From PALSA-968 sp964387075 (GTDB taxonomy: Bacteria; Bacteroidota; Bacteroidia; B-17B0; Aurantibacillaceae): a DNA stretch of 64,000 nt. Shown in pieces: positions 17,001-23,628 of the stretch. Position numbers and translations under genes: made by a program. Location of the stretch: positions 186,001 to 250,000 of the forward strand of contig CAYLVB010000007.1 of the NCBI GenBank assembly GCA_964387075.1. The letters are read 5' to 3'. The notes beneath the pieces are model-generated. The model saw only the letters and a list, made by a program, of their open reading frames with translations, was not told the origin of the DNA and did no database searches. How positions within the stretch are numbered: position 1 is the first letter of the stretch; every line of letters begins with the position of its first letter.

Positions 17001-17308
17001 CCACCATCACCGAAATAAGCGCCCGATAAAGGAGCGTTAAAGCCATTCCCCGCAATTGTGGTAATTATTTTCGTGGCCGCATCTACTTTACGGATCCGGT
17101 CGTTGGCCATATCTGCAATGATCATGTTGTTGACGCTATCGAACATCACGCCTCTAGCTCCGTTAATGCTCGAAAGAATGGCCTGGCCGCCATCGCCGGC
17201 AAAACCCGGGGAGCCCGTTCCTACCACGGTAGAGACAAGATTCTGCGCATTGAGCTTCGTGAAAGACAGCACCACAAGAAGCATCAGGTAAGAAAGGCGA
17301 TTAAGCAT
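14078..17308 (-). CDS. Secreted NHL-repeat protein with T9SS type A sorting domain
   Basis: A 1076-aa protein; start set at ATG 17308 (MLNRLSYLMLLVVLSFTKLNAQ, a good signal peptide), not the TTG at 17341. Twelve NHL repeats can be counted by the pattern IAD-x-xN-x-RIRKV with GDGG linkers, in two groups of six (before and after the first Ig-like domain), so two six-bladed propellers are likely. Each group is followed by an Ig-like/PKD-type domain (ATICNGETTLLTAAGANSYT and KTICNGNPVTLTAVGATSFT). The end (NPFGGMITV, YNTLGAIIDAF, GIYYLEVG, IKLVRQ) is a T9SS type A sorting domain. NHL propellers usually bind protein or other ligands; no enzyme motif is seen. Confidence 0.88.
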   Translation of the reverse strand: MLNRLSYLMLLVVLSFTKLNAQNLVSTVVGTGSPGFAGDGGQAILSSINGARGVMFDSVNNMIIADMANDRIRKVDAATKIITTIAGNGFNAPLSGAYFGDGGPALQAAMYYPFKTTYYKGKLYIADLRNHVIRMVHNDTMYTVAGTGAGTYGGDNGQAIFADMNRPACMVFDTAGNMFIADMNNHRVRKVNMATGIITTIAGTGASGNLGDGGLATAAELSIPVGLVFDKKGNLYISNGGGGSRIRKVDMTTGIITKFAGTTNGFNGDGGLATAAQLNDPEAMAFDETGNMYISDFYSNRIRRIDTFGIITTFAGGGAGTADGTPALSAYIHQPTGIAFDASGDLFIADYDNHIKKIDLVSITGTATICNGETTLLTAAGANSYTWMPGNVNTNTLSVNPNTTTVYTLAYSSDNFSLRQKTFTVTVVPNPTVTITAIDSIEPLRKSVLTVNLAASGPITHTWSANAGGKTNTLLIDTVNLWPALTATYYVAYASSVCKDTSYFTLHVQPQPLIHTIFGTGVSGYAGDGGQASEAQFNNPTGIAVDKKGNIYIADLSANCVRKIDTCGIINTIAGIPGSFFSYTGDGGPATAARFAGPMAVQVDDTGNVFIVDQGNDVIRKVNPAGIVSTYAGTGVIGFNGDGIPANTAQLYWPRDIVLDSAGNLYISDVRNFRIRKVDAATGIISTVVGNGAQGCVGSGTWPALSHSLDPNAIVFDKHKNLLISSANCCELNKVNSSGMINRIIGNGTNCSFAGNGGPISQALTIWILGGATDSKGNIYLADYYTIRQIDTANYIYHTAGDGTINFSGDGGPAVNAQIGCRSQIAIDKDDNVLLPDHASHRIRRISKCGPEMLSVLGCKTICNGNPVTLTAVGATSFTWSAGGVTTNTISVNPGSSATYTLTGNSGTCTVSKVFSVTVGTTPTVSLSATTNTLCVSNTPISLTGSPSGGSYSGTGVNGSTFDPAMSGVGTFTLSYYYSDMNGCGNTATTVVTVNGCTGLTNFFGSAQITVIPNPFGGMITVNSTIKAKAILYNTLGAIIDAFELQKGANTLHLEHLAPGIYYLEVGNQRIKLVRQ

Positions 17309-17311
17309 ATT

Positions 17312-17341
17312 TAAAGGTAATAATTTAGCATGAATTAACAA
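17312..17341 (-). promoter_or_regulatory. Promoter of the NHL gene
   Basis: Minus strand: TTG (17339-17341), 19 bases, TACCTTTA (17312-17319; last base differs from TAnnTTTG). ATG 17308 follows directly, suggesting a very short or absent leader. Confidence 0.45.
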
Positions 17342-17374
17342 TCCTACAGGGCAGATTTGGTTACATTTGGTATA

Positions 17375-18121
17375 ATGAATTCACTTAAGATCTCTTTTTT
17401 AGCGTTTCTTATTTCTGTTGGAAGCTGCGCCCAACCCAAGCAAGGAGTTAAAACCGGCATTGCCACGAGTACAAAAACAGCGGGCTCGGGGCAAGTGTAT
17501 GATATCCTATACAAGGGCAACCATAAGATCAAATTCACCACCACAAGGCCCGACCAAAAAGATACTTCTGTGCTGCTTTGCATAGCCGCGGCTTTTACAA
17601 GTCTCGATAACGGTAAAGTAGACGGCGCCTACGCGGTTGACGGAGTAGTAAAACAGGAGGTCCCCAACATGCGCCTGGGCGGAGGCATTATGATAAACAA
17701 CAAAACCTGCGATATATTTCCCTACCACGCCTTTCCCCCGCCCTCGGGCATCATCAAAGACCCAGCGCTGAGCAAGGAAATGCAGAAGAAGATCAAAGAC
17801 GGCAAATACTCTTTCTTCCAGCAGATACAAATGATCGTGAACGGCAACGCCGAACGTTTCTTCGATGAAAAACTTTTCCAGCGCCGCGCCATCGTTATTT
17901 TTAAGGATAAGAAGGTCGCCATCATAGAATCCCAGCAAGCCATCACCCTCGCCACCTTCGCCAAAGACCTCGTAGAGTTGGGCGCATACAACGCGCTCTA
18001 CACCGATATGGGCAGTTGGGATGAGGGTTGGTATCGCGATAACACAGGCAAACTGCACGTGATCGGGACTTCCAGGAGTCAGACGGATAAGCAGAGTAAT
18101 TGGGTTTACTTCCAGAGGTAG
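17375..18121 (+). CDS. Phosphodiester glycosidase (NAGPA-like) family protein, exported
   Basis: A 248-aa protein from ATG 17375 (MNSLKISFLAFLISVGSCAQ; the frame is open to TTG 17357). SVGSC may be a lipobox. The C-terminal half has the pattern of the phosphodiester glycosidase/NAGPA domain: RRAIVIFKDKKVAIIESQQA, then LATFAKDLVELGAYNALYTD with the acidic loop DMGSWDEGWYRD where family members have LDGGGS. Members cleave sugar phosphodiesters. The usual glycine-rich loop is altered (DMGSWDEG), so activity is uncertain. TACATTTG at 17362-17369 could be its -7 box, six bases before ATG. Family assignment rests on general pattern, not on a search. Confidence 0.55.
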   Translation: MNSLKISFLAFLISVGSCAQPKQGVKTGIATSTKTAGSGQVYDILYKGNHKIKFTTTRPDQKDTSVLLCIAAAFTSLDNGKVDGAYAVDGVVKQEVPNMRLGGGIMINNKTCDIFPYHAFPPPSGIIKDPALSKEMQKKIKDGKYSFFQQIQMIVNGNAERFFDEKLFQRRAIVIFKDKKVAIIESQQAITLATFAKDLVELGAYNALYTDMGSWDEGWYRDNTGKLHVIGTSRSQTDKQSNWVYFQR

Positions 18122-18128
18122 CCAACAG

Positions 18129-18326
18129 CCGTCCTCCCCCTGTTTCGCAAGCGAAACTGCCCCCTCCGGCGGGGGACAAGCTGCAGAACAGCCGACCACC
18201 CCTCCCGATAGCTATCGGGATTTCTCTCCTGCGGAGCTGAAAAGCCCCTCCTTTGAAAGGAGGCGAATTTAACAGCCTTGTCCCCCTTTGGAGGGGGTGT
18301 CCGCCGTGGCGGACGGGGGAGGACGG
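18129..18326. repeat. Cluster of three structured palindromic repeats (copies D, E, F)
   Basis: A 198-bp region closed by an exact 12-nt inverted repeat, CCGTCCTCCCCC (18129-18140) and GGGGGAGGACGG (18315-18326). Inside are: D, stem GTTTCGC-aa-GCGAAAC (18142-18157) plus a C5/G5 hairpin (18160-18175); E, the 18-nt perfect palindrome TCCCGATAGCTATCGGGA (18203-18220) plus CCTCCTTTGAAAGGAGG (18247-18263); F, CCCCCT/AGGGGG (18282-18297) plus GTCCGC-cgtg-GCGGAC (18299-18314). F lies opposite to D. No gene here. Confidence 0.7.
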
Positions 18327-18459
18327 GAAAACCCCTATACGAGGTCATAATACCAATGACAAACGAATTTTCTTTAACTACAAATTTCTCGTTCTTCCTT
18401 CTATTTCCGGCGGCCTGTGCTTGCCGTTACTTTGTGGTATAAATTTAAAAACCCACAAA

Positions 18460-19008
18460 ATGAAAAATACAACAATTAAGAACATGTTTATTCCCTTCCT
18501 GCTGGTAGCTCCGGTGTGGTTATCGGGATACACCCCTAAAAAAGAAAAAGCGCCCGCCACCCGACTCGAGCTCAGCGGGCAGGTATGTAAAACAGAAAAA
18601 TTCACGCAGAAGAACATACGCGTGTACCTGATCGAAGAGAACCACGTGATCGACTCACTGGTGACCGAGACCGGGAAGACCTTTAAATTTAGCCTGCAAA
18701 AGGACAAATGGTATTCGGTACGCGTGCTGCAGCCCGGTCATGTGACCCGTTTGGTGAGCATTTCCACGCATATTCCTAAAGACATAAAAGCTAACCCGCT
18801 CTATAAGTTCCATTTCGACCTATTCCAGGTAATGCAGGAAGAGAACGACAAAGATCTGAACGATGTACTCGATTTCCCGGTAGCGTTGATCAAATATGAC
18901 GAAATAAAAGGCTATTTTGATTACAACGCTTTCTATACTTCGCAGATCAAGAACATATACAATAAGCTAAAGAAGGGCAACAAGACCTTTTTCGCTTCGG
19001 CTAATTAG
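18460..19008 (+). CDS. Hypothetical exported protein
   Basis: A 182-aa protein. Start set at ATG 18460 (MKNTTIKNMFIPFLLVAPVW, signal-like). The open frame upstream to 18253 runs through a palindromic repeat and is not counted. After the signal comes KKEKAPATRLELSGQVCKTE, which resembles the start of a carboxypeptidase-regulatory-like fold (L-x-G-x-V), and NIRVYLIEENHVIDSLVTE fits the same beta sandwich. The C-terminal 80 residues are helical and basic (NIYNKLKKGNKTFFASAN). Probably an envelope protein; function unknown. Confidence 0.6.
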   Translation: MKNTTIKNMFIPFLLVAPVWLSGYTPKKEKAPATRLELSGQVCKTEKFTQKNIRVYLIEENHVIDSLVTETGKTFKFSLQKDKWYSVRVLQPGHVTRLVSISTHIPKDIKANPLYKFHFDLFQVMQEENDKDLNDVLDFPVALIKYDEIKGYFDYNAFYTSQIKNIYNKLKKGNKTFFASAN

Positions 19009-19091
19009 ATCTTTGTGGGAAGCTTCCGCCTCGTTTACTCGTAAGGTTTTCGGGGCGGCTGTTTTAATCCTGAAACTGTATTAAAAAATTC

Positions 19092-19153
19092 TCGCCCTTT
19101 AAGGGGGAGACCGGTGAAAGCGATTTCCGTAGGAAATGCTCACCAGAGGGGGT
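19092..19153 (-). repeat. Structured repeat at left end of DUF559 unit (copy C)
   Basis: Inverse orientation to copy B. Hairpin GGTGA...GC-g-ATTTCC-gta-GGAAAT-GC-TCACC (19113-19144), 13 paired bases with short bulges, between TCGCCCTTtAAGGGGGA and AGAGGGGGT. It contains the first in-frame ATG (19136) of the DUF559 frame. Confidence 0.7.
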
Positions 19154-19186
19154 CAGAGAAGTACAATTTTTAGTAGTTTCACCGCC

Positions 19187-19594
19187 ATGAGCCGCCTTGT
19201 CAATAACAGAAAAGAGCTTTACGATGTACGAAAAGATCTTCGCAATTTTTCTACAGCGGCAGAAGCTACATTATGGAAATTAATTAAAGGAAGACAACTA
19301 CAAGGAAGAAAATTCAGAAGACAGTTCAGTGTAGATAGTTATGTTCTTGATTTTTATTGTCCGGAAGAAAAACTTGCAGTGGAGTTAGACGGAGCGCACC
19401 ATTTCACACCGGAAGGTTTACAACACGATGAGAAAAGAGATGCCTTTCTTAAAAGACGAGGAATTACTGTGCTACGGATCGAGAATGAGAAGGTGTTTAA
19501 GAATACCGGACAGGTTCTTGACTATATACAGTCTCATTTCAAAGCTCAACAACAGCCGACCCCCTCGCCAACGTCGAGCAAGCTCGACTGTTAA
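19187..19594 (+). CDS. DUF559 (Vsr-like PD-(D/E)XK) endonuclease-domain protein
   Basis: A 135-aa protein from ATG 19187; ATG 19136 lies in the left repeat and adds an unlikely leader. DUF559 features: N-terminal LRNFSTAAEATLWKLIKGRQ, GRKFRRQFSVDSYVLDFYCP with D55, then LAVELDGAHHF with E66 and D68, and TVLRIENEKVF with R97 and E99. D55-E66-x-D68 is the expected PD-(D/E)XK metal centre shared with Vsr endonucleases. The last 11 residues (from about 125) and the stop codon come from the right palindromic repeat, so gene and repeat are physically joined. It has no methylase or mismatch-repair neighbour. Substrate unknown; nicking or processing of the flanking hairpins is a speculation worth testing. 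Confidence 0.82.
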   Translation: MSRLVNNRKELYDVRKDLRNFSTAAEATLWKLIKGRQLQGRKFRRQFSVDSYVLDFYCPEEKLAVELDGAHHFTPEGLQHDEKRDAFLKRRGITVLRIENEKVFKNTGQVLDYIQSHFKAQQQPTPSPTSSKLDC

Positions 19595-19616
19595 GACGAT
19601 CCCCCTTGAAGGGCGA
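19559..19616 (+). repeat. Structured repeat at right end of DUF559 unit (copy B)
   Basis: 58 bases: ACCCCCTCGCCAA, perfect hairpin GTCGAGC-aa-GCTCGAC (19573-19588), TTAAGACGAT, CCCCCTTGAAGGGCGA. Aligned to copy A (13963-14021), all flanks match but the hairpin arms differ completely in sequence and keep pairing. Confidence 0.75.
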
Positions 19617-19747
19617 TAATCTAGCAGCCAATACAAAACAGCCTTACAAAATTCCATAGTTTTTGTAGTTGTAACAATGACAGCCCACTTATACGTAACT
19701 ACGACAAATGTCAAATCCCAACTATTATTTTACCCCTTTCACCGAAT

Positions 19748-19755
19748 TACCTTTG
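19748..19755 (+). promoter_or_regulatory. -7 box before a short gene remnant
   Basis: TACCTTTG, a full TAnnTTTG match, 19 bases before ATG 19775. No good -33. Confidence 0.35.
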
Positions 19756-19774
19756 TATCATAATATCAGAAAGC

Positions 19775-19864
19775 ATGGCAAGGAAGAAGAAGCAACCCGG
19801 AATACAAGCACCAATGACGCAACCTATAGCTGGTCCCGCCCACGGGTTGCCGGTAGGGAGATGA
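19775..19864 (+). pseudogene. Possible 5' remnant of a gene cut by a palindromic repeat
   Basis: Twenty-nine codons from ATG 19775 (MARKKKQPGIQAPMTQPIAG, then PAHGLPVGR) behind a -7 box. The stop at 19862-19864 is at the edge of the next structured repeat. The peptide is basic at the start and Pro/Gly rich. This looks like a start region cut off by repeat insertion, but a chance frame cannot be excluded. Confidence 0.25.
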
Positions 19865-19908
19865 CCCCATTCTTTCGCTTCGCGAAATTCTCTCCCCTTG
19901 AATGGGAG
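19863..19908 (+). repeat. Structured palindromic repeat (copy G)
   Basis: GACCCC, hairpin TTTCGC-ttc-GCGAAA (19873-19887), TTCT, then CTCCC...GGGAG (19892-19908). Same order of parts as copies A and B with other stem bases. Confidence 0.6.
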
Positions 19909-19959
19909 GATCGGTTTAACCTCTAAACTAGCTTATTTCCAGTGTTATATGCTTTTTAG

Positions 19960-19967
19960 TATATTTG
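19960..19967 (+). promoter_or_regulatory. -7 box of the DUF805-oxidase operon
   Basis: TATATTTG, 14 bases before ATG 19982; no clear TTTG at -33. Confidence 0.45.
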
Positions 19968-19981
19968 ACTAATAAGCCATT

Positions 19982-21691
19982 ATGGCGCTGAAAGACAAAC
20001 TCCCTGTTAGTTATTTGCTCTTTACCAAAAGAGGGCGTATCAACCGTCTCACTTACTGGACCGCTTCTGTGTTTATCTGGTGCAGTTTTTATGTGCTGTT
20101 CAATTTATTAGAGCTCATTTCCTATCGCGCCACCCTTTTCATTTACCCGCTTTTGTTCTGGGCCTTGTTTTGTACGGCGGTAAAACGTCTGCACGACACT
20201 AACCGAAGCGGACACTGGCTCTGGCTGATGGGAGTTCCGGTACTTGGGCCTTTCTTTTTGTTTTGGTTGATGGGTTTTAGACGAGGCAATGCTTTATCGA
20301 ACCGCTATGGTGCGGTGCCCGGATCGGCCCCCGATTATTTCCGGAACCCGAAGGTGGATAAGGTCGTGGATGATGTCACACAGATCAATCCTGTGGAAGT
20401 AGAAAGGGTGGTTGCTCCTGAAAGTATTGAGGAATTACAAAATATCATTAAAAGTTCAGATGCAGTTTCCATTGGAGGCGGGCGCTTTAGCATGGGCGGA
20501 CAAACAGCAAGTGCAAAAAGCGTGCACATGGACCTGCGCGGTTTAAACAAGATCCTGAATTTTTCGGCAGAGAACAAAACCATTAAGGTACAGGCCGGCA
20601 CCCGATGGTGCGATATACAGAAACATATTGATCCGCACGGCTTGAGCGTAAAGATCATGCAAACCTACGCCAATTTTACGGTGGGTGGTTCTTTGAGCGT
20701 GAATTGTCACGGCCGATACATTGGATTGGGTCCGCTAATTCTTTCCGTAAGATCTTTAGAAATAATTATGGCTGACGGAGAATTGGTGCATTGCTCGCCC
20801 ATAGAAAGACCGGAATTATTTTACGCCTGCGTAGGTTGTTACAATGCCATAGCCGTTATCGCCACGGTTACTCTGGAACTGGAAGCGAACGTAGCCGTGA
20901 GTCGCTCCCACAAAAAAATGAAGCGTGGAGAATACAAAAATTTCTTCCTCACAACAGTGCGCGACAATAAAGATGTGGTTTTTCATAATGGGGATATTTA
21001 TCCCCCACATTACGGGACCGTGCGGGGTGTAAGCTGGACCAAAACGGAGAAGAAACCAACTGTAAAAACCAGGATGATGCCTTTGGCTGCGGCTTATCCA
21101 ATAGAACGCTATTTCATTGGGGCTTTCAGTAAGAGCAATTTCGGGAAATGGAGAAGAGAGCATTTGATAGATCCGATCCTTTATTCTGCTAAGAAAATAC
21201 ATTGGCGTAATTACGAAGCGGGATATGATGTTTTGGAACTGGAACCCGAATCAAGGAAGGACCACACTTACGTTTTGCAGGAATATTTTTGTCCCGTGAA
21301 CCTTTTTGATGCCTTCGCGGAGAAAATGGCCGAGATATTTAGGCGCCATAATGTGAACATCATTAATATCTCCATTCGCCATGCCCTGCCCGACAGCGGT
21401 TCTTTGCTTGCCTGGGCCAAAGAAGAGGTTTTTGCTTTCGTGGTTTGGTACAAACAGGGAACTTCCGCTGCCGACAAAGGAAAAGTAGCGGTATGGACAA
21501 GAGAAATGATAGACGCGGCACTTTCTGTTGGAGGAGCTTACTACCTGCCCTACCAGCCGCATGCCACAGAAGAGCAATTTCACCAGGCTTATCCGAAAGC
21601 GAAACAATTATTTGAGTTGAAAAAGAAATTAGATCCCAATTATAAGTTCCGCAATGTATTGTGGGATAAATATTATATAAATAAACCATGA
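19982..21691 (+). CDS. DUF805 membrane domain fused to FAD-binding (GULO/ALO-like) oxidase
   Basis: A 569-aa protein of two parts. Residues 1-110 are DUF805: KRGRINRLTYW, three or four hydrophobic helices, AVKRLHDTNRSGHWLWL and NALSNRYG. Residues about 135-569 are a PCMH-type FAD oxidase: VVAPESIEELQNII, SIGGGRFSMGGQ, MDLRGLNKI, TYANFTVGGSLSVNCHGRYI and a C-terminal ALO-like domain ending PNYKFRNVLWDKYY. In gulonolactone/arabinonolactone oxidases the Gly-rich loop carries a His for covalent FAD; here it is Arg (GGRFS), so FAD is probably not covalent. The fusion would tie the oxidase to the inner membrane. It overlaps the methyltransferase start by four bases. Substrate unknown. Confidence 0.85.
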   Translation: MALKDKLPVSYLLFTKRGRINRLTYWTASVFIWCSFYVLFNLLELISYRATLFIYPLLFWALFCTAVKRLHDTNRSGHWLWLMGVPVLGPFFLFWLMGFRRGNALSNRYGAVPGSAPDYFRNPKVDKVVDDVTQINPVEVERVVAPESIEELQNIIKSSDAVSIGGGRFSMGGQTASAKSVHMDLRGLNKILNFSAENKTIKVQAGTRWCDIQKHIDPHGLSVKIMQTYANFTVGGSLSVNCHGRYIGLGPLILSVRSLEIIMADGELVHCSPIERPELFYACVGCYNAIAVIATVTLELEANVAVSRSHKKMKRGEYKNFFLTTVRDNKDVVFHNGDIYPPHYGTVRGVSWTKTEKKPTVKTRMMPLAAAYPIERYFIGAFSKSNFGKWRREHLIDPILYSAKKIHWRNYEAGYDVLELEPESRKDHTYVLQEYFCPVNLFDAFAEKMAEIFRRHNVNIINISIRHALPDSGSLLAWAKEEVFAFVVWYKQGTSAADKGKVAVWTREMIDAALSVGGAYYLPYQPHATEEQFHQAYPKAKQLFELKKKLDPNYKFRNVLWDKYYINKP

Positions 21692-22533
21692 GTTCAGAAT
21701 TCAAAGCAGTTTTTTCAAACACCAAATGGAGCGATGATTTTTACCGCTTCCTGCAGGTGATCTTTCATTTGTACCCGGAAGATAAGTTCCACCACCTGAT
21801 AGCGGAAACTACCAAAGCGAAGAACAGCGATGAGGAGATCTACAAAGCTGTACAGGCCGGTCTGCCGAAAATAAAACCTTTTCTTTCCGAACTTACCTAC
21901 GCCCTGCCCGCTCTCAAAAAACAAAAGAAAGAAATGGCGCAGCAGGTATTGCAATTGCTCGGAAACAAAAAGAGCATCAACGGCTATTTAGAGATAGGCT
22001 CCACGGGCCGCTATATCAGCGAACTGAGAAAACACATTAACCTTAGTGGAAGAATTTACATCACTAACGACATGGCGCCCAATAATTCCTTAGCCGAGAT
22101 CTTCGAGCGCGGGCAGATAAGGAAGTTGGGAGAATTCATTCCCCTAAACGACTATAAGCCTCTGGATAAAATTCCGGCTGAGAGCGTAGGCCTGGTTACC
22201 TGCCACATCGGTTTGCATCATTGTCCGCATAATTTACTGGAAGGATATATTAGATCGATTCACAAAATGTTACGCAAAGGCGGGCTCTTCATTATGCGCG
22301 ATCATGATGTGAAAAGCCCGGAGATGGCCACTTTTGTCTCTTTGGTGCATTCTGTATTTAATTTAGGCCTGGGAATAAGCTGGGAGACCGATCATTCGGA
22401 GTTCAAATCATTTAAACCCATTGAAGAGTGGTGCAAAATACTTTCCGGGTACGGATTTAAAGATTCAGGCGCGCGTATTTTGCAGGATAAGGATCCATCG
22501 TTGAACACCCTGGTAGCATTAGAAAAATTGTAA
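21688..22533 (+). CDS. SAM-dependent methyltransferase-like protein
   Basis: A 281-aa protein; ATG 21688 overlaps the previous stop (ATGA). The class I methyltransferase core starts near residue 93: GYLEIGSTGRYISELR (in place of ExGxGxG), then SVGLVTCHIGLHHCPHNLLE and IHKMLRKGGLFIMRDHDVKS, which is the usual 'hyd-LHH-hyd ... L-K-P-GG' order. The N-terminal 90 residues are helical. The motif I glycines are reduced (EIGSTG), so binding of SAM should not be taken for granted. Position between the oxidase and the exported protein, without gaps, shows a common operon. Confidence 0.72.
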   Translation: MSSEFKAVFSNTKWSDDFYRFLQVIFHLYPEDKFHHLIAETTKAKNSDEEIYKAVQAGLPKIKPFLSELTYALPALKKQKKEMAQQVLQLLGNKKSINGYLEIGSTGRYISELRKHINLSGRIYITNDMAPNNSLAEIFERGQIRKLGEFIPLNDYKPLDKIPAESVGLVTCHIGLHHCPHNLLEGYIRSIHKMLRKGGLFIMRDHDVKSPEMATFVSLVHSVFNLGLGISWETDHSEFKSFKPIEEWCKILSGYGFKDSGARILQDKDPSLNTLVALEKL

Positions 22534-23613
22534 ATGAAAAGGCTTTACATACTCAGTTTGTTCTCCATGCTCCTCGCGGGAAGCATTTTCTTTTTGAAGA
22601 AGAGAAAGCTAACGACATTGGCCGCGGCCGAAGGATTGATTGTGCCCAAAGAATGGTTAAAAGCCAATGTAAAACCTTTAACTCCGGCGCAAAACTCTCG
22701 TCCCGGCGACCAGACCTTCCTCACTTTTCCTGAATGGTATTTGGTGTTTAGTCCGGATGAGCAGGCGCAGTACTTCAAGCATACAACGGCGAGCACTTTT
22801 CCTTTTATGGCGCACACGGCGCAGATCTGGCAGAGCTATAGGATCATGAACGACCAGATAAAGGATAATTTCCCGGTGAACAAAGGGTATCATTTTATGA
22901 TCTGGGTAATTGGAACAAGCGCCAGTGCCGAATATTCCATAAAAGCCGGCTACGAGACGCTGATCGGAAGACTGACCGACACCCACGAAGTTTTAACCGA
23001 TGAAGATAAGTTCAACGGTAAATTCACGCAGGATTATGTCACATTCATTAAAGACCGTCCCTGGTACGAGTTTGATTTTAAAACGCAGCTGAAAGATCTC
23101 TGGAATACGGATATTTTTGGAAGTAATGCTATAAGGAAGCTGGAGCGGAGATACATTCTCACCTCTGAGCTCTTCGTGAAATACGTTTACGGAAAACTGA
23201 TCGGCATGGGCACACAAAGCATGTACGGCGCTGCTTTGCCGACCACAGCGGTTATTCTTGATACAATTCCCGCCGGCGCTGAACTGAAAGCCGAAAAAAC
23301 CTTCCCGGATGGTTCTGTGATGGTATTTCTTCCGCGCTACGATAAATTTAATCCCGCAGTTTGTTCTCTTGCTGAGCAGAACGTCAACTTCAAAGAGATC
23401 GCCGGGAACCATTCGGCCATCGTACTTTCCGTACTGGCCCCGACAGGAATGAACAAAGAATTTGAAGGATGTAAGACCATTTTTACTCAACCTTTCGCCT
23501 CTGATCCAAAAGTACAACGGATCGTCATTGCGGTTCCTGTCACTGAACTTTCTTACGCTCTCCGACAGATGCGCTCAGCCGGAATGACCATAGAACACGT
23601 CTTTGATTTTTAA
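22534..23613 (+). CDS. Hypothetical membrane-anchored protein
   Basis: A 359-aa protein; its ATG follows the previous stop with no gap. It begins with one membrane helix (LYILSLFSMLLAGSIFFLKK), with the rest probably outside the cytoplasm. Recognisable but unnamed stretches are TFLTFPEWYLVFSPDEQAQY, FPFMAHTAQIWQSYRIMND and FMIWVIGTSASAEYSIKAGY. The sequence of conserved Trp/Tyr residues suggests a real family with a fixed fold. The tight linkage to the FAD oxidase and methyltransferase argues for a joint pathway, perhaps on a lipid or envelope substrate; that is inference. Confidence 0.65.
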   Translation: MKRLYILSLFSMLLAGSIFFLKKRKLTTLAAAEGLIVPKEWLKANVKPLTPAQNSRPGDQTFLTFPEWYLVFSPDEQAQYFKHTTASTFPFMAHTAQIWQSYRIMNDQIKDNFPVNKGYHFMIWVIGTSASAEYSIKAGYETLIGRLTDTHEVLTDEDKFNGKFTQDYVTFIKDRPWYEFDFKTQLKDLWNTDIFGSNAIRKLERRYILTSELFVKYVYGKLIGMGTQSMYGAALPTTAVILDTIPAGAELKAEKTFPDGSVMVFLPRYDKFNPAVCSLAEQNVNFKEIAGNHSAIVLSVLAPTGMNKEFEGCKTIFTQPFASDPKVQRIVIAVPVTELSYALRQMRSAGMTIEHVFDF

Positions 23614-23628
23614 GACGTATATTTGTGT

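Larger units (their letters stand above)
19092..19616 (+). mobile_element. Candidate repeat-bounded unit carrying a DUF559 endonuclease gene
   Basis: A 525-bp unit with 18-nt terminal inverted repeats that match at 16 positions: TCGCCCTTTAAGGGGGAG (19092-19109) and the complement of 19599-19616, TCGCCCTTCAAGGGGGAT. Each end then has a hairpin and a G5TC/GACCCCC box pointing to the gene: AGAGGGGGTC (19145-19154) and GACCCCCTCG (19558-19567). The DUF559 gene fills the interior. No target-site duplication can be seen with certainty. Mobility is inferred. Confidence 0.5.
19617..19981. other. Intergenic region after the DUF559 unit
   Basis: 365 bases before the DUF805 gene. It holds a possible short gene remnant (19775-19864) behind a -7 box, one more structured repeat (19863-19908) and the -7 box of the next gene. 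A 72-codon frame at 19708-19926 runs into the repeat and has no start context, so it is not called. Confidence 0.6.

Noticed and set aside
18253..18459. N-terminal extension of the 18460 gene
   Set aside because: It lies in the palindromic repeat cluster; ATG 18460 gives a proper signal-like start.
19708..19926. 72-codon frame before the DUF805 gene
   Set aside because: Runs through repeat copy G and has no start signals; composition differs from the neighbours.
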